DNA of 64,000 nucleotides from Enoplosus armatus (Eukaryota > Chordata > Actinopteri > Centrarchiformes > Enoplosidae). Both the position numbers and the translations under genes were made by a program. This document shows positions 39,401 through 52,840 of this stretch, piece by piece; within the stretch, counting starts at the first letter, position 1; each line of letters starts with the position of its first letter. Where the stretch lies: NCBI RefSeq assembly GCF_043641665.1, contig NC_092196.1, forward strand, positions 18,081,692 through 18,145,691. The letters are read 5' to 3'. The notes beneath the pieces were generated by a model. It was given only the letters and a program-made list of their open reading frames with translations. It ran no database searches and was not told the DNA's origin.

Positions 39401-42400
39401 CTTTTGAGCCTGGAGCGCTCTGACCGTCTCCACGATGTCACAGTTATTCACCGTGCACGTCACGCTGCAAACAGACACACATCTGCACAATGAGCCAGCT
39501 CGATCATGATGAGAGCGTCCACTACCTGTCGGGTCTTTAAACACAGCCTTGGCGTCAGCGTGTGTGTGGATGATGCTCTTCAGCAGCACGGCCATGTTGG
39601 GCACCTTGTTTTTGGCCAGCTGTTTCAGCGCAGCCTGCAGTGGTGAGGGAAAACAAACATCACATCACCTGCTGAATCAGATCATCGAGTATAGACTCAG
39701 TGGTGCATGTGGACTCAGGTTAGCTTGCATCGCTTTCCACCCATATTCCTGTCCTGTGTGAACATTTCTAGAGCTGTAACGACGACTGTAGAGGCTGATT
39801 AATCGACGAATTGATAGTCAGAAAATGAACCTGCACCCATTTTGATAATCAGTTCATCTTTTTAGTAATTCTTCAAGCAAAAGTGCTTTAAGTTTCTTAA
39901 ATGTAAGGATTTGAAACTGAATATTTTGGAATTTTGGACTGAAAAGGCTGTTTTACAGACAAAATGATCATTTGTTTATTGGAGAAAATAATCAGCAAAT
40001 TAAAATCTAAAATAAAATAACTGTTTAAGTCCTAAACATTTAACTCGAGCTGGGATCGCATCAATTTTTCAATGATACTGTGACATATATACTGAGAACA
40101 TGGAATTGGAATATTGATCTGTTGAATACTTTATTCATTAACATATTGTCCAAATATATCGCTCGATTAAATGTCTCTCTCCATCAGCACCACCTCTCCA
40201 GCTTGGTGGAGATGCGCTGATGTCAATACATACACAGCGGTGAGTGTTTACTGTTGGGATCATCCGCTCTCCCCGCTGCATTAGATGTAACATGTTATTG
40301 TTCAGTCAACAGAAGTGGGGAGGGGTGTGTGTTAATTTGTTTATTCATGCAAACAGGGATTTGGGGAAGCTGAGGTTCATGTAAACAGCTTAACCTGAAT
40401 GAGCTTAGCCAGCGTCCTGCCAGTGACGCAGCGCATGTACATGGAGCCCGAGTGAACAGCCACGACACAAACCAACGCGTTTAAGTGCTCCCAATGACTG
40501 CCACTCAAAACACTGGTAAGTTATTCCACAGAGGTCGACACGCAGAGAGAGAGCAGAGTCTCCATTAGAGTGACTGATGAGTGATCATACTGTTTATAAT
40601 TACAAAACACCTCCAGAACAGCTCCTTCATTTGTCCTGATTATGCCAATAGACCTCCAGCAGCGACACACAGTCCGTTACGATGGAAAAAACAAATCAGC
40701 TTGACCTAAAAATAAATGTGATGCTTGAATTGAGAGGAAATGGGAAACAGTTTGAGTCGTTGTTTGTAACTGAACAACAAAAAGAGGTGTAACGGTCACT
40801 GGAGATCACCTTTCGAAGCACCATGACGACGCTGTAGGAGTGCAGGAAGCACGAGGGGTTCCTATCGTCCAATCCCATCTCTGCCTTCATCGCTGCCCAG
40901 GCGCCGCCGCTGAACTCGTCTTCCTCAGTCTGTGAGCTGGAGCCCTTAAAACCACATCAATCAGTTTACACACTCAAAGACGTACAGTTACTGTGCTGAT
41001 AAGTTGGTTTATGTTTTTACTATACATGTTTTATCCTCTTTACAGCGCTCAGATGGTCACTGCGGCTCTGCTGCAATCTGAAAATTAATTTCACATCGGA
41101 GGACTTCAAGGTCTGCAATATAAAGAAATAAACATGCATCCTGGAATGTTTGGGAAATCAAAACCCAGCTCCTCTGTTCCACATAAAAAAAAACATGGAA
41201 ATGTGCTTCTTGTCTTAATATTTTGACAAACACACATGCATCCAGTTCCTGTGCTCACTTATCCCAACACTGTGTGTAGTTCAGTGTAGGAGGTGACGAG
41301 CAGCAGCTACAAGGAGGAGAAGTATGTGGAACTTTCTACAGAAGTGTTGCTAGCTAGTCCCAGCTTCTCCAGTGAGGTTATTTGCTGGTTTTCTTTGTCT
41401 TCAATGATATTAAACAAAACATTTTAGGTTGAGACCAAACAATTAATCAAGAAAATAATCCATAATGAAGACAATCGTTAGTTGCAGCACTAGATTACGT
41501 GATTCTATGCCTCTGTGTTTTTATTACCTGGCTCGGCAACCGGGCCACAACACCGTGAGCAGGAGTCTGAGGGACAGAAACCACGATGTCGTCCAGGCTC
41601 TGACCCTGCGGCTGGGAGAGAAGAACTGCATTGTTACATGGCTGCATGTTTAGTCATTTCTGACCAAACGGACGATGAAGGTGAGACTACGTGTGATTTG
41701 ACTGCTGCTGCTTTCATTTCAAAGGATGCAACATCAGCAACCAGGCAGATACAAACAGATGTAAGTTATTTCTGCATGCAGAGGCAGAGCACCAGCGCTG
41801 GATGAGACTAACCTGCTGTGGCAGGAGTCCAGCAGGACCGGGGAAGCGTCGGGTCCTGGGCCGGTGAGGCTCAGAGCGAGACCTCTTCTTAGGAAGCTTA
41901 TTGGAGGCAGATACCAACTGGACCAGGCGATTGGTGAGGACCGGTGTGCGAAGGGGATGAGGGCTGGAGGAGATCACAGACGGGGAGGCAGAGGGCGCTG
42001 GGGAGACTGTCTCAAAGAGGCCTCGGCCCTGAGGGGAGGGTACTGGAGTTGCCCATGGTCTCTGTGGCTGCTGGGGTCTGTTAAGTGTCCTGGAAATGGG
42101 GCTGGGGGCAGGAGAAGATGCTCTAAGGCCAGGGAAAACACTTGGACTCTGTGGAGGGGCTGCCCGGAAAGCAGGACGGGGATTTGGAGATTGCAGAAGA
42201 AGAGTGGGGGGGGTCCGAGGAGGTAGGTTATAACCGGATGACCCAGAAGCCTGGCGTGCAGTGCTGAGCTCTCTCAAGCTCCGATCAGGTCGCGCCTGAA
42301 TCCCTCCACAGGTCGGAGGTCGCAGAGTTTTGGCTGGAGATGCAGGATCGACCGCGGGCGCAGGAGGTTGAAGCGACTCCCCCATCTGGCGGTCACACTC

Positions 42401-42798
42401 ATCCAGGTCTGCCAGGTCAACGTCCCAATCATCAAAATCATCCTGAGCCACGCAGGGCTTCAGCGGCCCCTCAGTGTTCGCACGACTCTGTTGTGATGCC
42501 AAATTAGGCGGAGAGTTATTCAGCGCGGGAGGACGGTGGGAGCGAGGCTGAGCGGTGGAGCAGAGCTGTCTCAAACCCACAGTAACAGTTTGTCCAGCAG
42601 CAGTGTGCGTGCTGCTGCTTGATGCTGTGCCATTACACGGGGCAGCTGATCTCTCTCCAGTTTGCTGAAGGCAATTTTTCTCCGGCTCTATGAGAGCAAC
42701 AGAGGAGGCCCGCAGCGTGCAAGATGACACAGCAGCTGCCACATCGGCTGGTCCAGACGCTGAGCGGACAACCCAGTCTGTCCCCAGCAGGTCCTGGG

Positions 42799-42847
<49 letters not shown>

Positions 42848-43233
42848 CAGAAACAGTGTGAGAGAGGGGGAACAGAAGGAGGATCATTATGTTACAGAAA
42901 GTGAGCTGCCCGCACTGATAGTTAAGTAACAGTTGAAATCAGGTGTGTTTGAGGCTGCTGGGAATCACCTCATCATCAAAGTCCTCGCCAATGCTGAACA
43001 GGCCACTTAATTTGCAGGTCTGTAACAAACGTAACAACACACTGATGAAATGTCCTCACGGCATGTGCAGCAATACACGTCCGGATGCGGTTTAGCAGGT
43101 GAAGATGTCCTAATAAACTAGAGAACTGGTCATAAACAGCTGCGTTACTTGTGTGCAGTGACCGTCTTGTTAGCATGTGTTAGCTTAGTTAGCGCAGACT
43201 GTTATTAGTTTGCTGGACTGGTTCACTTACCAT
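36475..43233 (-). CDS. hrob: Homologous recombination factor with OB-fold (HROB/C17orf53/MCM8IP), complete
   Basis: HROB is a nuclear single-strand-DNA-binding factor that brings the MCM8-MCM9 helicase to sites of recombination and interstrand crosslink repair. Coding exons, in transcript order: 43233-43231 (ATG only), 43019-42969, 42793-41813, 41611-41528, 40944-40810, 39634-39526, 38139-38054, 37907-37785, 37673-37445, 36530-36475. All have GT/AG sites, phases agree, and the total is 618 aa (human about 647). MTCKLSGLFSIGEDFDDE aligns without gaps to the human start. A long proline/serine-rich, probably disordered exon includes the acidic block DDFDDWDVDLADLDE at 136-150. Conserved TNRLVQLVSAS and RTRRFPGPAGLLPQQ (about 305-345) precede the OB-fold region (about 390-520: NPSCFLHSYSVVMVLRK, VFKDPTGEIQGTVHR, GVFSPSHRNHYLNVTPNNLL). 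The acidic tail ends DDDLDELLGALPEDTYSF. Confidence 0.95.
38370..38690. repeat. Dispersed repeat in hrob intron 6
   Basis: GTAGTGAGGACATTTCTGCA and CCGGTCCTCACTACTTCAAA flank each other as an inverted pair. They are followed by AAGGTTAAGACTTGGTTTTA, GGTTAGGCATTTAG and GGGGCTGGGGAATGCAAT, and the stretch ends in a TGTGTGTCTGTAC-type tail. I recognise this arrangement as a common teleost interspersed repeat. I do not know its formal family. Confidence 0.6.
39772..40030 (+). repeat. Dispersed teleost repeat, 'ATAATCG' family, in hrob intron 5
   Basis: GAGCTGTAACGACGACTGTA, GATTAATCGACG, TTTTGATAATCAG and GGAGAAAATAATCAGC occur in the family order, with heavy decay in the middle. Confidence 0.65.
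41340..41495 (+). repeat. Dispersed teleost repeat, 'ATAATCG' family, in hrob intron 4
   Basis: The 3' part of the family is present: CCAAACAATTAATCAAG, AAAATAATCCATAATG and ACAATCGTTAGTTGCAGCAC, about 30 bases from the start of the hrob 84-nt exon's donor side. Confidence 0.65.
42794..42845. repeat. (AC)n microsatellite forming the hrob exon 3 acceptor tract
   Basis: About 23 AC units on the plus strand read as (TG)n on the hrob strand. They end six bases before the exon 3 acceptor (TTTCCCAG at 42801-42794), so the repeat occupies the usual branch point and polypyrimidine region. Confidence 0.9.
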
Positions 43234-43560
43234 CGCTGTCAGGAGATATCGCGATGAAATCCGTATTTGATCAGTTTGGACAGGTACACCAAACTTACTG
43301 AGACACTGGGTGTCATTTAGTGGCGGTGTTTGAATATAATTTGTTGTTTTTACGACAGATTTACTTTGACAAACAGGCGCAGCTAGCCAGCGAGCTACAT
43401 GAGAACTTTAGGTGGGCTGCTGCTGCTGCTTGGTACCGCGCCTCCACGTTCAAACACGACGTAATGACGTAAGAACTGTTTTTACAAAGAGTGCTGAAGC
43501 AGAGCGAGATGATTCACTGCTAATCACGTCCGATCCCGCATTACAGGTAGTTTCCTATCT
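43234..43560. promoter_or_regulatory. Presumed hrob promoter, CpG-bearing
   Basis: The stretch upstream of the hrob ATG is enriched in CpG (ATATCGCGATG, GGTACCGCGCCTCC, ACACGACG) and includes AATGACGTAAGA, a CRE-like half-palindrome, near 43465. It may serve asb16 as well, since the two genes are divergent and about 1.5 kb apart between ATGs. A possible plus-strand donor (CATTACAG followed by GTAGTT) near 43545 could mark a non-coding asb16 exon. Confidence 0.4.
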
Positions 43561-44773
43561 GTTTGATTTTGGCAAAACTACGCCGTATTTACTGTGTTTT
43601 CCTGTATTCTTATGCTAAATTGAAATTATTATAACTCCTAGTAGTGGTTAATACGTGGAATTAATAGGGGCTTCGATGAAGAGACTACAAAAGTCAGTGT
43701 GGGTTAACTAAATGCCATAACTAGCTATATATTAAGAACATATACACTAAAACCCTAAAATAAAGGAAAAGGAGACGGCAGACAGTCAACCACCCGCTGT
43801 TTGAGCACTACACTAATTAAAATGTGCCACCGCAAATCACATCACCATCAAAAGTGAGTGGACTCCCAGCACTCCCAGCACACCGACCACACCTGTGACA
43901 GGAGGCCACCACCAGCCGCAGCACAAGAGACAAAGAGGCCCCTATAACCCCTATACCGTGTAAAATCAAACTTAACAACACTAAAAACGATAAGATACTG
44001 AAACTAAAACAATACTAAAATAAACAACAGTTGGTGCTCCCAGTTTGGCTGTTTGAAAATGGGATTGTTGTCTGTATACATTATACAAGTACTTTTCTGT
44101 CTCAGCCCATTTAGTCCTTAAAATTGTTTCCCCTGACCAGCTTTTCCACACGTACAGTTTCATACATGCTCATAAAATGCATCATAAAAAATAAAAGTTG
44201 TGATCTTTAATTGATCTTCAATTACAATTCCTCATCAAACAGGTCTGCTTTGAACTGGTTTGGGATACAGTCTATCTTGACATTTCTGGGATCTTTGGTT
44301 TCAGTGTCTGCTTTGTGGACATACAGGATCAATACTGTCGCTTGGTGGCCATTTTGGGTAATACAAGTATCAGCTTGCATTCTGATCTATTAATAACTAG
44401 CGCTGAAGTTGTATTTGAGGAACAATCTTGTGACTGTGTCCACAAAGAAAGGGCATTTAATCTGGAGTTTTCCTTATATTAATATTAATATTTCACACAA
44501 AAGAGCAGCCTGACTGATTTCAATGATGAAAGTTTTTACTTGACCTCTGCTGGGACTCTGGGACTCACCGCAGCCCCAGTGAAGGGTGAGTTAAAGCTGT
44601 TGACATTTCTCTGAACTGTACAGTCCGGTGCGTCACAGGCAAGATACTGTTGCTGCAGGGAGTTTAATGTGTGGATTTCCAGCTAGGATGAAACAGGAAA
44701 ATGGCTCAAAATCGTCTCATTTCTTCTTTGTACAACTCTGATAACTTTGTGGTGGTGCTCACTTTAAGGTGCC

Positions 44774-47350
44774 ATGTCAAAGGACACCTTTCCGTTCACT
44801 TCCACCTCACTGCGCTCTCTGAGACTGGAGCGGGAGTTTCAGGAGTGGGAGGATGCTCGGCGAGCGTTGGCTCAAAGGAGAGACATGACCCGGGCCCCGC
44901 TGCCCCGGGTCCCCAGGCCTCCTCCCAGGCAGCAGCGGCGTCTCCAGGAGGTCCGGGCCCCTCCGCCCCAGGTCCGGTGCAGAGACACGGCCGTCCACAA
45001 CACCTTCATGTGCGGGGACATGAAAGGAGTGTATGCGGTGCTGAAGGACCCTGCGATGGTCAACGCCCTGATGGAGACGGTGCACGAGGAGATGATGTGG
45101 GCTCCGGAGATGGGTACGACCTCAAGACCTCTTTCGTATAATCTCACCTAAATGCTTTTATACTTGACAGCCTTTCTGCTCCTGCGTCAGGCATGTGGAC
45201 GCTGAGCTCCAAGGTAAAGCAAACTTCAGCTTTACGTCTGGCTGCCAGCAGAGGACACACAGGGTGTGTGGAGGAGCTGCTGTTTCGTGGGGCTGAGGTG
45301 AACGCTGACCCCGGAGGAAACCCGGCCCTCCATGACGCCTGTATAGGCGGCCATGCTGTCTGCGTGCAGCTGCTGCTCTCTCACGGAGCAGATCCTGAGC
45401 TGCTGGCTGCAGACGGCAGCGCTCCTCTTCACTTCTGCTCCACCGCCCAGTCATTCCAGTGAGTGACAGCTGACAACTCACCATTAGAACTGTATTATTA
45501 ATAAATCACTAATCTGCTCTGTATTAGGCCCAATTTCACCACTGGGACAACTGAAGTTGAGATTCATCTAAATCTTCTCTTACAGTGCAAAAACATTCAT
45601 TTTTAAAAAGTAATAAAAGTCTTATTATAAAAACATAATTTCCTTATGAGACAAATGGATTACCACGAATGAAAGAAAATTACATTTTTCCTCAAGACTT
45701 TGAGAGAAATGACATCACCAAAACAACTGACACTGAGTTTTATTTACACTAATGTTGGAGAGAGAAGAATCAGAATAAAGTGGATGTTTTACAGCGCAGA
45801 TATTGATGCTGGCACACAGAGTCATCAGAATATCTTTTGTTCCAGGTGTGCTGAGCTGCTGTTAGACGGAGGTGCAGAGGTCAGCGTGAGGATGAGGGAG
45901 TCCAGGCTCACACCTCTGCACGTGGCTGCTCGGCGAGGCCTGGAGGAGCACGTGGAGCTCTTCCTCAAACACGGAGCAGATGTGTTAGCCACAAATCGAG
46001 AGGGGGAGACCCCTCTGAACGCTGCCTGCTCCGGAGCCGAGAGGCCCTCTGAGGCCGGCCGCTATTTACGCGTGATCCAAAAGCTGCTGGGTGCGGGGGC
46101 TGATCCCAGAACTGCAGGCAGGAAGCAGCACACCCCCCTGCACAACGCCTGTGCAAACTGCAGCCCGCGGATTGTAGACGTCCTCCTGCAGCATGGAGCC
46201 AAGGCAGATGTTGCCAACTGTGCAGGATACACACCAATGGACTGTCTGTTACAGGTAGCTCATGAGGGGGGCTGGTTTCAAGGTTCGGGGTAGTTAGTTC
46301 AAACTATGTGAAGCAGCAGAGATATTGGAATAAACACTGTTCTGCTTGTTCTTTAAGGTGATTGAAGATTACCAGGACCAGCACCCAGAAGCAATAGCAC
46401 GGTCACTTCTGAACCATGGAGCTCAGCCAGTTTCGCCAAAGGTTAGAGAAAACAACCACACTGAGAGAACATGACACTGACACATGTTTATCAACAGAGG
46501 AGCCACATTTAACAACTGAGACAATTACCACGTCAATAATTGATTAAAAAAAAAACCCATATATGCCAAAATCTGTAGAATACAAATGAAAATAGGAAAA
46601 GAAAACAAGAAGAGTTCAAACAGGGAATCAGGGAGGCAGATGGAGCAACACCCAGTCCAAGTCTGGTGATATCTTCATAACATAATGAAAAGAAAACACA
46701 TCCGAAGTCTATTAATGAAGACTAATTATCAATATTTCAAATATCACGTCAATATTTGAAGTAAGAGTAAGTTACACAACATCTGGCCAATATGTTAATG
46801 CATCAATAATAAAGACAAATGTTAAAACAATGGAAACAATAGTCTTAATACGTCTTTTTAATCAAGTCAGACAGACGAGCATTAACCCCTAAAATCTTTC
46901 TTTTCTTTGATGTAGTTTGACTGAACAGTGTTTTGAAATTCTGTTTTGTCTTTGGTCTCTCCAGATGTTGAAGCAGTGCGTCCCCTCTGCTGCCACTCTG
47001 GAGGTGATGCTGAACTCGTACACATCTGTCCCTCCCTGTGAGTGGATGGACTCTCTGTCCGCTGAGACTTACGAGGTGAGCTGTCTGCAGTGTCCGATCA
47101 CCTCTTCTCCTCGTTTGCCATCCAGTGATTGAGGGTTTCTGTGTGTCTGTCCCTCCCACCTCAGGAGCAGAGGTCTTTGCTGGACTTGGTGCGTGAGCGG
47201 AGCGGTCAGCCTCGCTCCCTGCAGCATCTCTGTCGATGCGCTTTACGCCTGCACCTCGGAGCCAGATGTTTCTCAGCTGTCAGTAAACTGGACATTCCCA
47301 GCTGTGTGAGGGATTACCTGCTGCTGTGTGATGATGGGACGCTCCAGTGA
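44774..47350 (+). CDS. asb16: Ankyrin repeat and SOCS box protein 16, complete
   Basis: ASB proteins are substrate receptors of Cullin-5/Elongin B-C ubiquitin ligases; the ASB16 substrate is not established. Coding exons: 44774-45113, 45191-45458, 45846-46254, 46358-46441, 46965-47075, 47165-47350. Phases agree and the product is 465 aa (human about 453). The start MSKDTFPFTSTSLRSLRL matches the human N-terminus. Ankyrin repeats run from about residue 120 to 340, with clear consensus helices such as TPLHVAARRGLEEHVELFLK and HTPLHNACANCSPRIVDVLL. The C-terminal SOCS box (about 420-460) shows a BC box, SLQHLCRCALRLHL, and a Cul5-box-like KLDIPSCVRDYLLL. The exon 1 donor (GTACGA) is weak but gives the correct frame. 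An acceptor-like AG at 44767-44768 just before the ATG suggests a separate 5'UTR exon. Confidence 0.95.
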
Positions 47351-47504
47351 CTTCATGTACTCTTTTAACAGTATGGTGCATAACAAACATAACAATAACC
47401 TTTCTGTTACTTTGTTTAAACTAACACTTGTTTTTCAACTTGAAATACTTTTAATGGGACTGTTATTTGTTTATGTGTGAGTGAAATCATTTAGAAGAGA
47501 TACA

Positions 47505-47510
47505 AATAAA
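47505..47510 (+). terminator. asb16: asb16 polyadenylation signal
   Basis: AATAAA lies 155 nt after the stop codon in AT-rich DNA, and no other canonical signal precedes it. Confidence 0.6.
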
Positions 47511-47679
47511 CACAACTTTACTATTATTTATTCAGTTTTAATTTACGTATCGTTTATTTATCTTGTATTGGGTGGTTGGCAACAAAGTGCTTGCATGAAG
47601 ATTTTATGACTCATGAAAGTGAATACCATATGAGAAATATGTTGCATTATACCACTCAAAACCACAGTAATATTAAGGT

Positions 47680-48129
47680 GAATGCATCTCACTTGTACTT
47701 TAATGCTAACATATGCAACTTTACACTTCTGCTTCACTCCAATTTAGAGGGAAATATTGTACTTTTTGCTGCACTACATTTATTTCACAGCAATGGTTAC
47801 TTGTTACATACCAGATTAATATTTTCAACACAAAATATATCATCATTTTATAACGTGACCCATTGTTATAGATGAAATAAAATAGAAAAAAATTTATTAA
47901 AACATTTAATTTGAACATTAAAACGCTGCTTACACATGAAGAATTATCCAATATTCTAATATATAATAATATAACACTGACAGCCATTCTGCCTGAGTAC
48001 TTTATTTTAATATTTATAGTTTATGTTTCCTGATCAGTATATTTGTACTTAAGTGAATGCAAGACTTTAACTTGTAATTGAGTGTTTTTACATTGTGATA
48101 TTGCTCCTCTAACTTCTTCAACCACCGTT
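47680..48129 (+). mobile_element. hAT-like non-autonomous element
   Basis: AACTTTACACTTCTGCTTCA, GAGGGAAATATTGTACTTTT, AAAACGCTGCTTACACATG and the end AACTTCTTCAACCACCG match the family seen at 30880-31183. The 5' terminus is decayed. It separates the asb16 3' end from the tmub2 promoter. Confidence 0.65.
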
Positions 48130-48214
48130 ATATAAATACATCAATATAAAATAAAATATCCATAATCCACCAGCCCAGTGAAATGCACCGTGATTACACT
48201 CTGTAGTTATTATT

Positions 48215-48398
48215 GTAAGAGCAGCAGGTGGAACAGGCGCGACCCATTTTCCAAAACAAGCGCCCACACTGGCCGGGGACGACGTGATGACGTCACGACG
48301 CCTCGCCGCCTCTGTGTTTATTATGTGGTTGTTAAGCAGAAGCTGCTAACTAGCATTGAGCCTCGTCTTCAAACATGCACTGATTGTACAGCTGGCAG
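48215..48398 (+). promoter_or_regulatory. tmub2: tmub2 promoter and non-coding first exon
   Basis: A CpG-rich patch (GGAACAGGCGCGACCC, GCCGGGGACGACG, CACGACGCCTCGCCGCC) contains a perfect cAMP-response element, TGACGTCA, at 48288-48295. It is followed by GCTGGCAG and GTAAGA, a strong donor after 48398. A matching acceptor (TTGTCCTCAG, ending 50310) lies 16 nt before the tmub2 ATG, so a 5'UTR intron of about 1.9 kb is inferred. The transcription start is not resolved. Confidence 0.6.
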
Positions 48399-49224
48399 GT
48401 AAGAACATCTCATATCTAGTTGTACAGCGGAGACGCACACGCGACCCCCTGCGTTCAGTTAGAAAACTGTCGGCGACAAAACAAAGTCGAGCAGCGAGAG
48501 TCATAATTCGTAAACAGCCGAAGGTCGTTTTTTCAGCTAGCCAGGTAGGCTTAGCTCGCAAGCTAACTTAGCTCGCTAACTAGCAGCAGCAGCATAAACT
48601 ACACACACAAGTTAGCGACACAGAAAGTGAGGTTGCATAACAGCTAATATGTGTTTAGAAGGCTGAATGTCGAGTGTAATGGCTAACGTGGCACGAGAAA
48701 GCACTGCTGCCTCGGCTTTAAACAGCTGGGTGTTTGCACATAGCTGCACAGCAACAACACTCAGCTGTTGACCAGCCCTATTAGCCGCTCCTGATCTTTA
48801 TGTTGAGTAACTTTCATCCTACATAATGACTTTTCCACATGGTCACACCTCGTAAAAGGATTGCTTATCTTTCTGCCAGCAGTCCTATTTGTAATGAGAG
48901 CATCTTTGTGTAGCTACCGAGCTATGACATACTGTCTTTATAGCGTGTTTATATATGAAGAGACGTGCAAATGTGAAGAAACCCGAGGGTTATGTAATGT
49001 AATGACTGTTAGCTTCGTCCTGATGTGCAGGGGCTCAGTTTCCTCACTCAGAATACAACTTAATCATTGCTGCAAGGTCAGAGAGGGTGTCAGTCTGCAA
49101 CCAGTTCACTGCATTTCCTTTCCAAAACAACAGAAACCAAAGTTTTCTACTGTCCAAGTGTAGACCAGGGGTGGGATGTATGGATAAAATATTTCATCAT
49201 CTGTCAGCTGTGTATGTAGTCTTA

Positions 49225-49325
49225 TATTGTGACAGTGTATAGATGATTTTAGTCGATTTTTAGACGGTTTTAAGATGATCGGCAGATTCATCAATAATGA
49301 AATGAATCATTAGTTGCAGCCTTAA
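49225..49325 (+). repeat. Dispersed teleost repeat, 'ATAATCG' family fragment
   Basis: AGTCGATTTTTAGACGG, GATCGGCAGATTCATCAAT and AATCATTAGTTGCAGCCTTA form the 3' end of the family. It sits in the tmub2 5'UTR intron. Confidence 0.6.
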
Positions 49326-49429
49326 TGTAATATCATAAGTTTATTTAAGTTTAATAATTCTGTGTAGATGCAATAACCAGATGGGAATGTCCAGTGAATC
49401 TAAAGATAAAATAATAATAATGATAATAA

Positions 49430-49945
49430 TATAATATAACTTTATTTATATAGTCATTTTTTTATCAAGGTTTTAAAGTGTTTTACAGAAAAAAAAACCC
49501 AGCAGATACAAAGAAAAACACAGGAAAAAAGTTATCAATAAACACCGGGGGATAAAATAAAGTTAAAAAAAGCAAAATGGAGTGAAATTATAAAACCCAG
49601 AAACATAATAAATATTCATAAACACTTTCCTTTGAGAAGGAATTTAAAAGATGCTAGTGACGTAGATCTCTGATCTCAATATGCAGAGTGTGATCTAAAG
49701 GAACGCCCAGGCACATAGGGAGTCAATAAATCCTTTATATAATTGGGAGCAAGTCAATTTAATGCTTCAAAAGTGATCAGTAGAATTTTAAAATCAATAT
49801 GGAGCCAGTGTAAGTTGGCAAGCTCAGGAGTCATGTGTTCATATCTCTTTCAGACAGCAGCGTTTGCAGGGACCTCTGACTGCTACCAGCATGAAGTGCA
49901 TTACAGTAGTCCAGGGGGGACAAAATGCAAGCATGTAGGACTTTA
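49430..49945 (+). repeat. Dispersed teleost repeat in the tmub2 5'UTR intron
   Basis: The blocks AAGTGTTTTACAGAAAAAAA, AGTAGAATTTTAAAATCAAT, ATGGAGCCAGTGTAAG, TCATGTGTTCATATCTCTTT, CAGCAGCGTTTGCAGG and GCATTACAGTAGTCCAGGG belong to a repeat I know as widespread in fish genomes. The overlapping 112-codon open frame is a by-product, not a gene. The family name is uncertain. Confidence 0.65.
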
Positions 49946-49967
49946 TAATACATACATATATACAGTA

Positions 49968-50025
<58 letters not shown>
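49968..50025. repeat. (GT)n(AT)n compound microsatellite
   Basis: Nine GT units are followed by about twenty AT units, a likely cruciform-forming and length-variable site inside the tmub2 5'UTR intron. Confidence 0.95.
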
Positions 50026-50028
<3 letters not shown>

Positions 50029-50325
50029 TTTACAACCGTATATCCCCCAACCCTACCAAAAAAGGTATTGTTTTTTTTTGAGAGGGTGTGATTGAAACAT
50101 CTTGGATCAGTTGACAAATATTCATCATTATTTGTGAAAAGAACTCATAGAGGTAATTTTATGCAAAACCAGATTATATTCCCAGAACTCCAAATTTAAT
50201 GTTGCTATGTTGTTGTACAGATTTCAAATCCCCTTTGAGGCATATTTGTGATTTGGGGCTGTATGAACAAACTTTATAGCTAATTTCTGTGAAACTTTTC
50301 TTGTCCTCAGGTTTGGAGGACAGAG

Positions 50326-51956
<1,631 letters not shown>

Positions 51957-52650
51957 AAACGGCAGAGAGAGGGCCCACGCTTACAGCCGAATGTTGTGAG
52001 GTAACATAAAAATAACTACAGCCGTGGGTGGCGTCTGGAGGGATGGACTAATCAAAAAGGGGCTCGGTGAAGATGCCAAAGCTGATTGGATTCCTGCAGA
52101 GTGTGTGTGAGTGTGTGGGTGGCCAGGAGAGCATGTACCTAGATAAAAAAAACACCAGATGAATGATTGTACAGTCTACGTGGGGTAAATAATAACCTGC
52201 AGCGAGTGAACTGAACTATACTTTAGCTTCCCTTCAAACATCACTTTGCGGTTCACTCCATGTTTTAACACTCTGGCTTTATTCTGTCTGCTCTTTTATT
52301 GTAAACATTCATGATGCTTTCCTGTACGTCATTGTTTTTCAGGCCATTGTTTCTGTGTTCAGAAAATGTAAAATTAACCGATAGATGCAAGAATCTAAAA
52401 TCTTTTGGAACCACTCACTGTTGTGCTGTGTGTGCCAGTTTAACTCTTTACCTTTTATTTTGTGTCATTTGAATGGCTCTGTGTAAACAAATGTGGACTG
52501 TACAGCTGCCTCAGTGAGAGGCTGAAAACCTCCGATATTTTTGTTGCTCCAAAACTCGCTATGTAGAAATAGGCTAATTTAAATAATCACTAGACATCAA
52601 AATAGACACTTTTTGAGAAGATATTGTAAATATATTGTGTATTTTCTGTA

Positions 52651-52656
52651 AATAAA
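52651..52656 (+). terminator. tmub2: tmub2 polyadenylation signal
   Basis: AATAAA follows TGTATTTTCTGTA in an AT-rich stretch 695 nt after the stop codon, a usual 3'UTR length. Confidence 0.6.
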
Positions 52657-52840
52657 ATGATAGAATGAATCAAATGAACCTGCATCTGGCACTTAAAGAT
52701 TTGGAGGGTGACATTGAACCCTCCTGATTATGCTGGACTGCTCTGGCTTCAGTTATGTCTCAAATTAAAGCATTTCAAACCAAACCTGCTTCAGTATCTG
52801 CTTGTGGTCTGAAGAAGGGAGTCTCTGGGTAGCATTTGTG

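Noticed and set aside
41714..42844. hrob long frame taken as a 376-codon single-exon gene starting in a Cys-Val run
   Set aside because: The N-terminal run is the TG repeat of the intron and the C-terminal end reads through the donor; true exon borders are 42793 and 41813.
49743..50081. 112-codon plus-strand frame
   Set aside because: Lies inside a dispersed repeat and a GT/AT microsatellite.
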